Below are positions 22,006 through 34,689 of a stretch of DNA of 64,000 bases, one piece after another. The stretch is from Delphinus delphis. Taxonomy: Eukaryota; Chordata; Mammalia; Artiodactyla; Delphinidae. Each line of letters begins with the position of its first letter. Within the stretch, counting starts at the first letter, position 1. The stretch is from assembly GCF_949987515.2 (NCBI RefSeq), contig NC_082687.1:117843838-117907837 (forward strand), given 5' to 3'. The notes beneath the pieces are model-generated. The model saw only the letters and a list, made by a program, of their open reading frames with translations, did not search any database and was not told the origin of the DNA. A program made the translations under genes and the position numbers.

Positions 22006-24165
22006 CCATGGAGATAAAGAGAGGAAGAGCAATTTCTGTTAACTAGTGCTAAAAGGTATTATTAATTAATACCACATTAACATTAGTCTCCATTAGTTAT
22101 TATTGAGTCTAGGTTATCATAAAAAGCAAACAAATAAAATAAATCGCAATACTAGTTTTTCCAGTAAGCTCAGTTCATGAAATGAAAGCATTCCTCTGCC
22201 ACCTGGTGGCAATGTATCCTAATTAGGGATTGGAGAAGTTTTTGAATGGTGCACATCTTAATTGAGAGTTAGTTTTTGAATGTGGAGTCTACCCTTTAAA
22301 CACTATAAAATTATACTTGGAACCTCTGAAACATGCTAATTTACACTAAACAGTTCCCCAATGAAATATAACCAATTAAGTTAAAATCCAACTATGCTTT
22401 AAAGAACCAATCATTATGCAGGGTTTTCACAGGGCGTTGGATATAGTGGCTGCTCAATATTTCCGGGTGGCAAAAAGAGGAGCTTTCTTTGTTTTTCTCT
22501 AATGCACATTCTCATTGCCTAGAAGGAAAACGAGGCAGCAAGAGGGGTCTGCAACCCCTACCACATTCAGTTTTTGTGGACTCAGTTGAGGGGAGTTGAT
22601 AATAGGTCCTAGAAAAGACTGGAATAATGGGCTCACTGATTCACACTCCATTCAGGCAAGTTCCTGAGGAATGCATACTGCTGTAGCAAGTGAAGCAGGT
22701 GGGCACAGGGATGCCCGGGAGAGAGGTGGGAGAGTGTTGGAAGGCCACGGGAACTCTGATCCTGAGAAATATGGTAGGATGATGTGGATTTACCTAAGGC
22801 TATGTCCCTTTTTTTTAAGTTTAAAACATTACATTTATTATATTTTATTTTTCAACAGGGCAATAAAAATAGATTTTATCCTTTTACTGAGGTAGTTTTG
22901 AGCTTTTGTGAATCAGTAACTTGATAACTCAAGATTTTTCATAAGCTTTTAGCATCCCTCCCAATGTTTAGAAGTACAGTATAGCATAGTGCAGTGGTCA
23001 TCTACCTGGGAGTATGGGAAGACTTTCCAAGATACCTAAGCATGAACGGTTTTAAAACAATACATTTCCTGATACTTTACTTTCATATGACGTTTTTCCC
23101 CGAAATTGATGTGTCAGAAAACAAACCTATCTCACAAAAAGCCCAAGTCTTACTTTATAAAGAATATGCAAATTCCTCATTCACCTTATTTCTTACTAAG
23201 GTATATTGCCTGAAGAGTAAACCTCTCTGGGTATCTAACAAAGGGGAAGCCTCCGGCTGTGATTAATTACAGCACTATGAACCTAGAGGGCTTTGAGTCT
23301 TTCCTGAATTTGCTCATATTTCTGTTAAGGATAAAGCCTAATGGTAGAAACTGCTATTTCTGCCACTTAAGAATGAGGTGAAATCAGATATGTGGTATAG
23401 AGGGTAAGGGAATAATATCAATTTTTATTTATACAGCTTTGCTTCTTCCATTTCCAAAGAATTTATGGCTTCTGTGGAAGAGTCCATTGAGGAAAGAACA
23501 TTACTAAAAAATATTAAATGCTTAAAAACGGTCTTTTCTACACTCTTAAATAAGGGAAATCTTTTTCCACTTGTCTCAGTATTATTCTCTGGTATCTGAA
23601 AGCAGCTAAGAACAGCCAAAAAATATAGAGAAGGAAAGCTTTTTAAACAGTGCAATTGGATGTTTCTGGAAATACCAAAATTTTCAAAATACATTGGAAA
23701 AAACTCCAAATAAAACTTTAATGTGGTTTCTTTCAGACTTAATATATATTGTCACCTAAAGTAATTAAAATCAATTTTTCCAAGTCATGTTGTATAAATT
23801 TGTTCTAATTACAAATACTCCTCATCTTGTTTGATAATAAAAGATTAAACATTTTCTATGTCCTGTGAACAAAAGTAAAAGTATAAACTAGTTGTTAGAT
23901 CAGCTGCCACATGAAAGAAGACTTTAGCAGAGAGGGGGCAGGGCAAAAATGACTCTAACCTCACCAGCCACCCTCAGACCTGAAGATGGTACCTCTCATT
24001 GGCTGAACACAGCTGAAGGTAAAAGGGACTTATGGGTCAAGTTCCCAGAGTACAGAATAGAGTGAAAAATGCCCAAGTGAGGATGCAGAAGATTTGGAAA
24101 ATATCCAGAAATGGAGAAAATGGATGACTTTAATGATTGTATATCTTAGCTGGGTCCTTTAGAAA
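22006..24165. other. Unassigned non-coding DNA
   Basis: About 2.1 kb with no confident gene or repeat. Contains the near-palindromic 'tgccacctggtggcaatg' at 22197-22214, which resembles a CTCF core but differs at one well-conserved position. Frames at 22671-22895, 22994-23266 and 23425-23709 lack recognisable domains. Confidence 0.4.
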
Positions 24166-24189
24166 GTGGATCTGAAGGCAAAGAGTAAA

Positions 24190-24598
24190 AGACTTCTTGG
24201 GGCCAATTGTCCATGGTGTTTCTACACATCTGTGACAGCTTTTGTCTATGTTTTGAAGGATGTTTGCGTAGTAGACAGCCTTGGAAGATAGGAATAATGT
24301 CATGATAATAAAGATAATATTCCCCTGTGGGGAAAAGGTTGGGCAGAGTTGCTAGCAACCCCTTTAAATATTGGGGTTTCCCAAGCTTGTGGTTTCTCAG
24401 TTGTAACACAAATACACTGTGTGTGCAATGTCTGCATATGACTTGGTTGGCAGGGGGAGCCAGTATAATCATAAGGCTCACATTGCCTGCTGTGCTGTGA
24501 GTAACAATAAAGTCCTTTGTCTCCCACCAAGGACCTCGTGTCTTTTCCCAGCATCTATGAAACTGTGGTAGGCTCACTTGTTAGCTCACAAGCAAGGT
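24190..24598 (+). mobile_element. Possible LTR remnant
   Basis: Has LTR-like architecture: a TATA-like 'ctttaaatattgg' at about 24362, then AATAAA at 24506-24511, then a pyrimidine-rich stretch ('cctttgtctcccacc', 'tgtcttttcccagcatct') ending near 'ttagctcaca'. An antisense 143-codon frame (24577-24146) spans it and is judged a chance frame. The family was not identified. Confidence 0.4.
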
Positions 24599-24599
24599 G

Positions 24600-26055
24600 A
24601 GACCCTTCTCAGTTCTTGACAGGACTAATACTTTATTTGAGAGGTATCAGTGGAAGCCTAAGACAGTGAAGGTAAGGGAAAAGGAGAAATGAGGCAAAGA
24701 GATGTGTGTTGCTATACCGGTTACTATAAAGAACCACAAAGGAGACATTGGCAGTCACAGTTCACTCTGTGTTTTAGACTTTTCTAGAAGGATTGAAAGA
24801 AGGAACTTCAACTCAAAATAAACCATAAGAAACCATGAAAAAAGGGGGACATTTTCTCCTTGACCTCCTCCCATATCCTCTTCCCCTTGGTCAAGGTTTA
24901 CCTCCGTAACGATCTCACTTCTTGGTTGCATCTTGGTGGCTGCTCAGAAAACCAGGTCTCATGCCTTGAAGCATAGTATTTCATCCAAATATGGAAGTAG
25001 AGCACTGACTTTGTGTAAGTAAAGTGCTGACCAAGGCATAGAAAGGAGAAGGTGAACAAGAGAATTTGAGAAGGTACATAAGATTTATATTTTAGTATAA
25101 TGGATAAAAGTATATTTGCATATCAAACAGTTCTAACATATCACTTTCCATAAAACTGAATGGGAATCTAGTTGAGTTTTTAGCTTATTACTTAAAAAAA
25201 AAACTCCATAGTAATAGATCATGTGATTTTTTTTTTTGTTTGATCGTGAAACTGGAAGTAGTTCAAAGAAATGTGAGCCAGTGTTCTAACAAAACTTCCA
25301 TTTCTGTCTATTTGTTTTTGTGAACTAAGTTATTTAGTAATTCCAGTTATAAAAAAGAAAAATAGACATCAATCCATTGCAGAATTCTGTCCATTTAATT
25401 ATAAATAGTTGAACTAATTGGAAAAAAAAGCCCCATTCATCTCACTAAGACATACACGTCTAGCAAAATTATATGTTTAAAGTTAATTATTACTAAACTA
25501 AAATTTGTAACCTGTATGTTCTTTTGATTATTAGCTAATAATAGTTGTAATGATAACTCAATCCAGAAGAAACATTTAGCTATTTAGAGTCTTTTGATCA
25601 CAAGAAAGAAAACAAATTTTAATTTTCTATACATATTTTGGGTACAGGAATATATGATCAATATAAGGCATTCAATTATAATATATATATTATATATATA
25701 TATTATATATATTATATATAAAATATAATTACAGTAAAATTCTGTGTAATGAAATTACATAGTTAAGTGAAAAAGAGAAATATGTTAATTTTCAGTTGAA
25801 CAACAGTTTATGCATGTATTTTTAGGGTGGGTATCACATATTTATGGTTTTTAACTCCATTCAATACATTTAAAGAGTGAAGTAATTGTTTTATTCTCAG
25901 TTTTAGAGAAATTACATCTACTTAAAGATATGAGAAGATACTTTAAGTCAATTAAAAATATATGAGAGAATATATAGTTTTTCAAATAATTTTGGGATAA
26001 GTGAATTAAAAAGTTTGAAGATGTTTGTCTTCTAACCATGAGGGCCAACTCAGAT
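24600..26055. other. Unassigned AT-rich DNA
   Basis: No gene or interspersed repeat recognised; very AT-rich after 25080, including a TA-rich microsatellite. Confidence 0.4.
25676..25725. repeat. (TA)n-rich simple repeat
   Basis: Imperfect alternating AT tract with repeated 'atatatattatatatatata' units. Confidence 0.9.
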
Positions 26056-26059
26056 GTCA

Positions 26060-26150
26060 TTTGAGTAAACTGAGGTTGAGAGAGGTAAGAGATGTAACCC
26101 AGTGTCACCTCAGTTATTCTGTGATAGAGGTGGCATTCAAACGTAGGTTA
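26060..26150 (-). mobile_element. MIR fragment, antisense
   Basis: 'aaactgaggttgagagaggt', 'tgatagaggtggcattcaaa' and 'cgtagg' follow antisense MIR in order. Confidence 0.5.
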
Positions 26151-26224
26151 TTTTTTAAATGCAGAAATGTTTTAAATTATAAGCATAAATATAAGTGTGA
26201 CATATTTCAGTATAGAAATATGTC

Positions 26225-26635
26225 TCTGGCAGCAGAATGAAGGAGCGATTGTAAAAGAGTGGAGGCTGGAAAACTGATTATTGAAATGTGCAGTAAGAGA
26301 TGAAGGGCACTTGAATTAAGGCAGTTACAACTGGGTGGAAGAGGAGGAGTCATATTGAGCTGTATAGGAAGGATAATCAATGTTAACTGGTAAGAATTGG
26401 TCGTAGGGGAGAGAGAAGGACTAGTTTGGCAACTGGGTGGTGCTGTTTACCAGGATAAGGAATGTGTTTTTAAGGGCTAAGTTTTGCGTGTAAGATGATG
26501 AGGTTCATTAGATATGCTGAGGCTTAGGTACTTCTTATATATCCACCTGTAAGTGACTAGAAGGCATTTGTAAGAGTATGGGGAAGAGAAGTGACAAATG
26601 GGTTGAAGTCATAAACTTGGGAGTAATGTGATTCT
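26225..26635 (-). mobile_element. L2 fragment, antisense
   Basis: 'gaattaaggcagttacaact', 'ttaagggctaagttttgcgt', 'aggttcattagatatgctga' and 'aacttgggagtaatgtgatt' match the reverse complement of the L2 RT-to-3' UTR region in order. Decayed. Confidence 0.5.
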
Positions 26636-26644
26636 TTTTCTAAA

Positions 26645-27532
26645 ACTTATTTTGGTTAGAACACTTAACATGAGATCTTAAATTTTTAAGGGCACAATAC
26701 AGCACTGTCAACTACAGGCATTATGTTGTACAGCAGTTCTTTAGAACTTATTCATATTACATAACTAAAACTTTATATCCCTTGATCAACAACTCTCCAT
26801 TTCCCCATCCTCCCAGCCCCTGGCAACCACCATTCTACTCTCTGCTTCTGTAAGTTTAACTATTTTGGATCTCTCATGTAAGTGGAACCATGAACTGTCC
26901 TTCTGTGTCTGGCTTATATAATAACAATATATATAATAATATTAGCATTTCTCCAGGTTTATTCATGTTGTTGCATATGGCAGAATTTCCTTCTTTTTTA
27001 AGGCTGAATAATATTTCATTGTATATATACATATATATATACACACCACTTTTCCTCATCCATTAATCTGTCAGTAGATACTTATATTGCTTCTGTATCT
27101 TGGTTGCTATGAGTAATGCCGCAATGAACATGGGAATGTAAATATCTCTTTAGGATCCTGATTTCAGTTCTTTTGAGTATATACCCAGAAGTAAGATTGC
27201 TGGATCACAGGGTAGTTGTATTTTGATTTTTTGAGCAACCTCTGTACTATTTTCCATAGTGGCTGTACCATTGTACATTCCTACCAATAGTGTACAAGGT
27301 GCCTGTGTCTCCACATGCTCTCTGGCACTTAGTATTTTTTGTATTTTTGATAATAGTCATCCTAACAGGTGTGAAGTGGTATCTCATTGTGGTTTTGATT
27401 TGCATTTCCCTAATGGTTAGTGATTTTGAACATGTTTTCATAACCTGTTTGTAATTTGTATGTCTTATTTTGAAAAAATGTCTGTTCAAGTCCTTTGCCC
27501 ATTCTTTATTTAGGCTATGTGTATTTTGCTAT
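26645..27532 (-). mobile_element. Old L1 3'-end fragment
   Basis: The reverse strand shows the end of ORF2 ('[19 protein letters not shown]', 'KCQRACGDTGTL', a Cys-rich C-terminus at 27489-27247) followed by an L1M-type 3' UTR down to about 26645. The 'cacaatacagcactgtcaac' region is typical of L1MA/L1MB-age elements. 5'-truncated at about 27532. Confidence 0.85.
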
Positions 27533-28304
27533 CGAGTGGTGCAGTCCATTTCTGAGTGGTAGTTGAAGTGAAGTTCCCTGGTGAAGTCCCCAGGGAATGC
27601 AGAAAAAGAGAGAAGAGCCAAAGGCAGCATCTAAGAGGCACTCACATTTCAGAGCTACGTAAAGGAGGGAATCCAGTGAAGGACAGTGAGACATTTCCCC
27701 AAATAGAGGAAAGTATTTTATTTGAAATCCAGCAAAGAGACAATACCAGAATCAAGGAGTTGGTTTAAAATTATTTTTTCAGTATTTCATATGTGTTTAC
27801 CCCTTACAGGCAGTAGATAAAATATGCTTCATTGTCCTAATTCTAAGATAGAAGGTAATATTCATTTAAGATATGTTTAACTGTTTGTTTTGTGGAATGT
27901 CTTTAATGTTTTGGGTTTTTTAAGTCTTTAATTATGTCTCTTTTGAGAGCCCACCAGGGAAAATTGTTATTTCCTCCCTTGCTTCCGAATCTGTGTTTAA
28001 TAACTGGATGTCTATAAACAGTACCAAGCAGTGCAGTAATTATGTAATTACCAAAGGTCATTGTTGGTATGAACATATTTCATTTATATACAAACTTTTA
28101 CTGCTGTATTACAGACACTTGAGAAATACACTGATCCACAGTAGAAATTAGCATAGATTTACCACATACTGATACCAGTGGTTTACAAATTGTCTAAAAA
28201 TATTTCTCTGTCATTTGTTCCCAAGATGACAGTAATTGCAATCTCTGTTTCAAGAAAGACTATGCAGTCTAATCCTTTACTGCATAGATATGTTTATTTT
28301 TGGA
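27533..28304. other. Unassigned non-coding DNA
   Basis: No gene or repeat recognised. 'gtaattatgtaattac' at 28037-28052 contains a TTATGTAA bZIP-type site, but a single motif is not evidence of an enhancer. Confidence 0.4.
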
Positions 28305-28405
28305 TGTAACAGAGTACTGGACACAGCCTCAGAAGACCTGAAGTTAAAGTCCTGCTTCTTCTATTTCTTAACTATTATACTTGGGCAAGTTGCTTCAGTT
28401 TATTT
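28305..28405 (+). mobile_element. MIR fragment
   Basis: 'gaagacctgaagttaaagtc', 'ctgcttcttctatttcttaa' and 'cttgggcaagttgcttcagt' follow the sense MIR core. Confidence 0.55.
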
Positions 28406-28409
28406 CAAC

Positions 28410-29045
28410 AGATTCTTTACTGAATTCCTAGTATTACCAAGTGCCAGAGAAACAAAGCTCAATGGAATATGGTCCCAGAGAAATACAGACGCATATAGAA
28501 TGTTTCAAAATAATGTGAGAAAAGTATGTGCAGGGCACTGTGATTTTGGAAGAGGTTCTCCTTATGCAGCTTGAGGAATAAAAGGTAGGCACAGTTTCTG
28601 GAGGATGAGATGTCTGGGATGATTCTTAAGGGATGAACATGTGTGGCCAGGTTTGGGGGTGGAGAGAAGGTAGTGACTGGAAGGTCAGAAGATTGTTCCT
28701 GCCACAGAGAGCACAAAGGCAGTGCTGAATGAACGACAGGGTGAATGTGGCGAACCCTGTGTCATTTGGTATTAATAGAAAGTAAAATATGAGGTGTAGG
28801 TTTCTGGGAGCGTGGGCAGGGCTAGCTGTGGAGGGCTTCATAGGCTGATGTATTTGAAGGAACTTGAAGTATGTGAAGAACAGCATTCATAGTCAGATTT
28901 GCACTGCTGTTACTTACGTAACTCTGGTAGCAATGTGGAATATATTTGAAGGAAGCAAATCCAGAGGCATTTTTAATGCTTCAGTGAGGCATGACTTGAA
29001 CTTGGGCGATGATAGAGTCAGGGAGAGTAAGGGCACAATTAAGAA
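28410..29045 (-). mobile_element. L2 fragment, antisense
   Basis: 'tgtgtggccaggtttggggg', 'agcacaaaggcagtgctgaa' and 'ggagggcttcataggctgat' match the reverse complement of L2 in the right order. The open frame at 28626-28886 lies within it. Confidence 0.55.
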
Positions 29046-29074
29046 AGGGTAAGGAGGCATCTATTTATGACAGT

Positions 29075-29310
29075 GCTTGTTGAACCAGAAAAAGCACAGC
29101 TTGAAGGGCAAGAGAGACCTGAACTTGAACCCCAGCTACATCACTTAAGGGTTTGAGCCCTTTACACGTTATAATGTTTTGTATCTCTGAAAGTGAGGGT
29201 GATACTTCCTTGTGTTATAATGGGTATTAGACATAACCTGAAGTACCTGAAACAGTACTTGAATGTAGAGTGTCAGTAAATGGTTACTAGCATTACTATT
29301 AAAATCTCCA
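29075..29310 (+). mobile_element. MIR element
   Basis: 'gagacctgaacttgaacccc', 'agctacatcacttaaggg', 'gaaagtgagggtgatacttc' and 'cagtaaatggttactagcat' follow the sense MIR consensus almost end to end. Confidence 0.6.
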
Positions 29311-29375
29311 AAAAATATGTTACAGCAAGATGGTATGTGTTAAAGGTGAAAAATCTTTTGGTTAAAGAATCTTCA

Positions 29376-29495
29376 AGACGCAAGAGGGAAGAGATATGGG
29401 GACATATGTATATATAACTGATTCACTTTGTGGTACAGCAGAAACTAACACACCATTGTAAAGCAGTTATACTCCAATAAAGATGTTAAAAAAAA
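29376..29495 (+). mobile_element. Short L1 3'-tail insertion
   Basis: From 'agacgcaagagggaagagat' to 'ctccaataaagatgttaaaa', this is the last ~115 bp of a cetartiodactyl L1 plus A-tail. An 8-bp TSD, aatcttca, lies at 29368-29375 and 29496-29503, so it is an extreme 5'-truncated insertion. It lies only ~60 bp from the opposite-strand L1 block. Confidence 0.85.
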
Positions 29496-29553
29496 AATCT
29501 TCAGAAAAACTATTTTATGTACTACTTTCCCCCACTTGAAAGAAAAATAGCTT

Positions 29554-29567
29554 TGAATCTCATTTTA
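29554..29567 (-). repeat. Target-site duplication (3' side) of the 29.57-36.49 kb L1
   Basis: tgaatctcatttta, repeated exactly at 36491-36504. The second copy is followed by 'aaatac', giving a TTTT/AAAA-like nick site in the L1's orientation. Confidence 0.88.
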
Positions 29568-30232
29568 TTTTTTATTGGAGTATAATTGCGTTGCAATATT
29601 GTGTTAGTTTCTGCTGTACAACAAAGTGAATCAGCTATATGTATACATATATCCCCTCCCTCTTGCGTCTCGCTCCCATCCCCCCCCATCACACCCATCT
29701 AGGTCATCACAGAGCACTGAGATAAGCTCCCTGTGCTATACTGCAGGTTCCCACTAGCTATTTATTTTACACATGGTAGTATATTTATGTCAAACCTAAT
29801 CTCCCAGTTCATCCCACCATTCCCTCCCCCCTACCCCATGTCCACACGTCCATTCTCTACATCTGTGTCTCTATTCCTGCCCTAGAACTAGGTTCACCTG
29901 TACCATTTTTTTTTTAATTCCACATACATGCGTTAATATACGATATTTGTTTTTCTCTTTCTGGCTGTCTGTATGACAGACTCTGGTCCATCCACATATC
30001 TACAAATGACCCAATTTCGTTCCTTTTTATGGCGGAGTAATAGTCTATCGTATATAGGTACCACATCTTTATCCATTCATCTGTCGTTGGACATTTAGGT
30101 TGTTTCCATGTCCTGGCTATTGTAAATAGAGCTGCAGTGAACGTTGCGGTACATGTGTCTTTTTGAATTATGGTTTTCTCAGGGTATATACCCAGGAGTG
30201 GGATTGTGGGTCATCAGGTTGTTCTATTTTTA
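29568..30232 (-). mobile_element. Second L1 3' tail (different subfamily), probable 3' transduction
   Basis: In sense it starts within the ORF2 C-terminus ('ctaaaaatagaacaacctga') and runs through a 3' UTR to AATAAA (29571-29576, reverse). Its 3' UTR has 'gttcacctgtacc' where the adjoining full-length L1 has 'cttcagaagca', and many other differences. It is therefore a different subfamily, not a duplicate of the neighbour. Confidence 0.8.
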
Positions 30233-30600
30233 GTTTTTTTTTTAACACCTTTATTGGAGTATAATTGCTTTACAATGGTGTGTTAGTTTCTGCTTTATAA
30301 CAAAGTGAATCAACTATACATATACATATATCCCCATATCTCCTCCCTCTTGTGTCTCCCTCCCACCCTCCCTATCCCACCCCTCTAGGTGGTCACAGAG
30401 CACTGAGCTGATCTCCCTGTGCTATGCGGCTGCTTCCCACTAGCTATCCATTTTACATTTGGTAGTGTATATATGTCCATGCCACTCTCTCACTTCCTCC
30501 TAGCTTACCCTTCCCCCTCCCCATGTCCTCAAGTCCATTCTCTACATCTGCGTCTTTATTCCTGTCCTGCCCCTAGGTTCTTCAGAAGCATTTTTTTTTT

Positions 30601-33600
30601 TTAGATTCCATATATATGTATTAGCATATGGTATTTGTTTTTCTCTTTCTGACATACTTCACCCTGGAGGACAGACTCTAGGTCCGTCCAAGTCACTACA
30701 AATAACTCAATTTTGTTTCTTTTTATGGCTGAGTAATATTCCATTGTATGTATGTGCCACATCTTCTTTATCCATTCGTCTGTTGATGGACACTTAGGTT
30801 GCTTCCATGTCCTGGCTGTTGTAAATAGAGCTTCAATGAACATTGGGGTACATGACTCTTTTTGAATAATGGTTTTCTCAGGGTATATGCCCAGTAGTGG
30901 GATTGCTGGGTTGTATGTAGTACTATTTTTAGTTTTCTAAGGAACCTCCATACTGTTCCCATAGTGGCTGTATCAGTTTACATTCCCACCAACAGTGCAA
31001 GAGGGTTCCCCTTTCTCCACACCCTCTCCAGCATTTATTGTTTGTAGATATTTTGATGATGGCCATTCAGACTGGTGTGAAGTGATACCTCATTGTAGCT
31101 TTGATTTGCATTTCTTTAATAATTAGTGATGTTGAGCATCTTTTCATGTGTTTGTTGGCCATCTGTATGTCTTCTTTGCAGAGATGTCTAGTTAGGTCTT
31201 CTGCCCATTTTTTGACTGGGTTGTTTGTTTTTTTGACATTGAGCTGCATGAGCTGTTTATATATATCGGAGATTAATCTTTTGTCAGTTGCTTCATTTAT
31301 AAATATTTTCTGCCATGTTGAGGGCTGTCTTTTTGTCTTGTTTATGGTTTCCTTTGCTGTGCAAAAGCTTTTAAGTTTAATTAGGACCCATTTGTTTTTA
31401 TTTTCAGTACTCTAGGAGGTGGGTCAAAAAAGATCTTGCTGCGATTTATGTCAGAGTGTTTTTCCTGTGTTTTCTGCTAAGAGTTTTATAGTGTCTGGTC
31501 TTACATTTAGGTCTATAATCCATTTTGAGTTTATTTTGTGTATGGTGTTAGGTAGTGTTCTGATTTCATTCTTTTATGTGTAGCTGTCCAGTTTTCCCAG
31601 CAGCAGTTATTGAAAAGACATCACCACTGCCTTTTCTCCATTGTATGTTCTTACCTCCTTTGTCATAGATTAGGTGACCATAGGTGTGGGGATTTATCTC
31701 TGGGCTTTGTATCCTGTACCATTGATCTATATTTCTGTTCTTGTGCCAATACTATACTGTTTTGATTACTGTAGCTTTGTAGTATAGTCTGAAGTCAGGG
31801 AGCCTGATTTCTCCAGCTGTTTTTCTTTCTCAATATTGCTTTGCCTATTCGGGGTCTTTTGTGTTTCCATACAAATTGTAAAATCTTTTGTTCCAATTCT
31901 GTGAAAAATGCCATTGGTAATTTGATAGGGATTGCACTGAATCTGTAGATTGATTTGGGTAGTACAGTCATTTTCACAATATTGATTCTTCCTATCCAAG
32001 AACATGGTATATCTCTCCATCTGTTTGTGACATCTTTGCTTTCCTTCATCAGTATTTTATAGTTTTCTGAATACAGATCTTTTGCCTCCTTAGGTAGGTT
32101 TATTGCTAGGTATTTTATTCTTTTTGTTGCAGTGGTAAATGGGATTGTTTCCTTAATTTCTCTTTCTGAGCTTTCATTGTTAGTGTATAGGAATGCAAGA
32201 GATTTCTGTGCATTAATTTTGTATCCTGCAACTTTACCAGATTCATTGATTAGCTCTATTAGTTTTCTAGTGACATCTTTAGGATTTTCTATGTATAGTA
32301 TCATGTCGTCTGCAAACAGTGACAGTTTTACTTCTTCTTTTCTGATTTGGATTCCTTTTATTTCTCTTTCTTCTCTGATTTCCGTGGCTAAGACTTCCAA
32401 AATGATGTTGAATAATAGTGGCAAGAGTGGACATCCTTGTCTTGTTCCTGATCTTAGAGGAAAAGCTTTCAGTTTTTCACCATTGAGAATGATGTTTGCT
32501 GTGGGTTCGTTGTATATGGCTTTTATTATGTTGAGGTAGTTTCTCTCTATGCTCACTTTTCTGGAGAGTTTTTATCATAAATGGGTGTTGAATTTTGTCA
32601 AAAGCTTTTTCTTTATCTATTGAGTTGATCATATGCTTTTTATTCTTCAATTTGTTAATATGGCATATCACACTGATTTATTTGCCTATATTGAAGAATC
32701 CTTGCATTCATGGGATAAATCCCACTTGATCCTCATGTACAATCCTTTTAATGTGTTGTTGGATTCTGTTTGCTGGTATTTTGTTGAGGATTTTTGCATC
32801 TATGTTCATCAGTAATATTGGTCTGTAATTTTCTTTCTTTGTGATGTCTTTGGTTTTGGTATCAGGGTGATGGTGACCCCATAGAATGAATTTTGGAGTG
32901 TTCCTCCCTCTGCAATATTTTGGAAGAGTTTAAGAAGGATAGGTGTTACCTCTTCTCTAAATGTTTGATAGAATTCGCCTGTGAAGCCATCTGGTCCTAG
33001 ACTTGTGTTTTTTGGAAGTTTTTTTTTTTTTTTTTTTTTTTTTGCGGTACGCGGGCCTCTCACTGTTGTGGCCTCTCCCGTTGCGGAGCACAGGCTCTGG
33101 ACGCGCAGCCTCAGTGGCCATGGCTCACGGGCCTAGCCGCTCCGTGGCATGTGGGATCTTTCCGGACCGGGGCACGAACCCATGTCCCCTGCATCGGCAG
33201 GAGGACTCTCAACTACTGCGCCACCAGGGAAGCCCTTTTGGAAGATTTTTAATTACAGTTTCAAGTTCAGTACTTGTGATTTGATGTTTATATTTTCTAA
33301 TTCTTCCTGGTTCAGTCTTAGAAAGTTATACCTTTCCAAGAATTTGTCCATTTCTTCCAGGTTGTCCATTTTATTGGCATATAGTTGCTTGTAGTAGTCT
33401 CTTATGATCCTTTGTATTTCTGTGATGTCAGTTGTAATTTCTCCTTTTTCATTTCTCATTTTATTGATGAGTCCTCTCGCTTTTTTTTCTTGATGAGTCT
33501 GGCTAAAAGTTTATCAATTTTGTTTATCTTCTCAAAGAACCAACTTTTAGTTTTATTGATCTTTGCTATTGTTTCCTTCGTTTCTATTTCATTTATTTCT

Positions 33601-34625
33601 GCTCTCATCTTTATGATTTCTTTCCTTCTACTAACTTTAGTTTTTTTTTGTTTTTCTTTCTCTAGTTGCTTTAGGTGTAAGGTTAGATTGTTTATTTGAG
33701 ATTTTTCTTGTTTCTTGAGGTGAGATTGAATTGCTATAAACTTCCCTCTTAGAACTGCTTTTGCTGCATCCCATAGGTTTTGGGTTGTTATTTTTTCCTT
33801 GTCTTTTGTTTCTGTGGATTTTTAAATTTTCTCTTTGATTTCTTCAGAGATCTCTTGGTTATTCAGCAGCACACTGTTTAGCCTCCATGTGTTTGTGTTT
33901 TTTACAGTATTTTTCCTTTGATTCATTTCTAATCTCATAGTGTTGTGGTCGGAAAAGATGCTTGATATGGTTTCAGTTTCTTAAATTTTCCAAGGCTTGA
34001 TTTGTGACCCAAGATGTGATCTATCCTGGAGAACGTTCCATGTGCACTTGAGAAGAAAGTGTATTCTGCCGCTTTCGGATGGACTGTCCTGTAAGGATTG
34101 GTTAAATATATCTGGTCTATTGTGTCATTTAAAGTTTGTGTTTCCTTATTTATTTTCTGTCTGGATGATCTGTCCATTGGTATAAGTGGGGTGTTAAAGT
34201 CCCCCACTATTATTGTGTTACTGTCAATTTCCCCTTTAATGGCTATTAGCATTTGCCTTATGTATTGAGGTGCTCCTATGTTGGGTGCATAAATATTTAC
34301 AGTTGTTATATCTTCTTCTTTGATCTCTTGATCATTATGTAGTGTCCTCTTTGTCTCTTGTAATAGTCTTTATTTTAAGGTCTGTCTTGTCTGATATGCA
34401 TATTGCTACTACAGCCTTCTTTTGATTTCCATTTGCATGGAATATCTTTTTCCATCCCCTCACTTTCAGTCTGTATGTGTCCCTAGGTCTGAAGTGGGTC
34501 TCTTGTAGACAGCATGTATATGGGTCTTGTTTTTGTATCCATTCAACTAGTCTGTGTCTTTTGGTTAGAGCATTTAATCCATTTACATTTAAGGTAATTA
34601 TCCATATGTATGCTCCTGTTACCAT
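30601..34625 (-). pseudogene. L1 ORF2 remnant (endonuclease-reverse transcriptase)
   Basis: Starts at ATG 34625 (MVTGAYIWIITLNVNGLN). The endonuclease shows 'QETHF' and an intact 'GDFNTPL'. RT motifs are '[11 protein letters not shown]' (A), '[15 protein letters not shown]' (B) and 'LFADDMILY' (C). It ends with '(M)EYYSAIKRNKIELF' at about 30601. Frames change near 34330, 33940 and 32540, and again near 31800, 31250 and 30900, with additional stops. The SINE at 33019-33235 splits the coding region just before '[11 protein letters not shown]'. An intact protein is not possible. Confidence 0.92.
33019..33235 (-). mobile_element. CHR-1-type SINE nested in the L1 ORF2
   Basis: The reverse strand begins at 33235 'gggcttccctggtggcgcag', continues through the tRNA-like head and body, and ends with a ~25-nt A-tail at 33019. 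TSD ttttggaag at 33010-33018 and 33236-33244. It must be younger than the L1. Very low divergence from the copies at 15070 and 57270. Confidence 0.95.
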
Positions 34626-34689
34626 TTTCTTAATTGTTTTGGGTTTGTTCTTGTAGGTCTTTTTCTTCTCTTGTGTTTCCTGCCTAGAG

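Noticed and set aside
24146..24577. 143-codon antisense frame as a gene
   Set aside because: It is the reverse strand of an LTR-like element and shows no protein family features.
28037..28052. Enhancer built around a TTATGTAA-type site
   Set aside because: A single AT-rich motif in AT-rich DNA is expected by chance.
29568..30935. Tandem duplication of one L1's 3' end
   Set aside because: The two tails differ in diagnostic segments and overall sequence, so they belong to different subfamilies.
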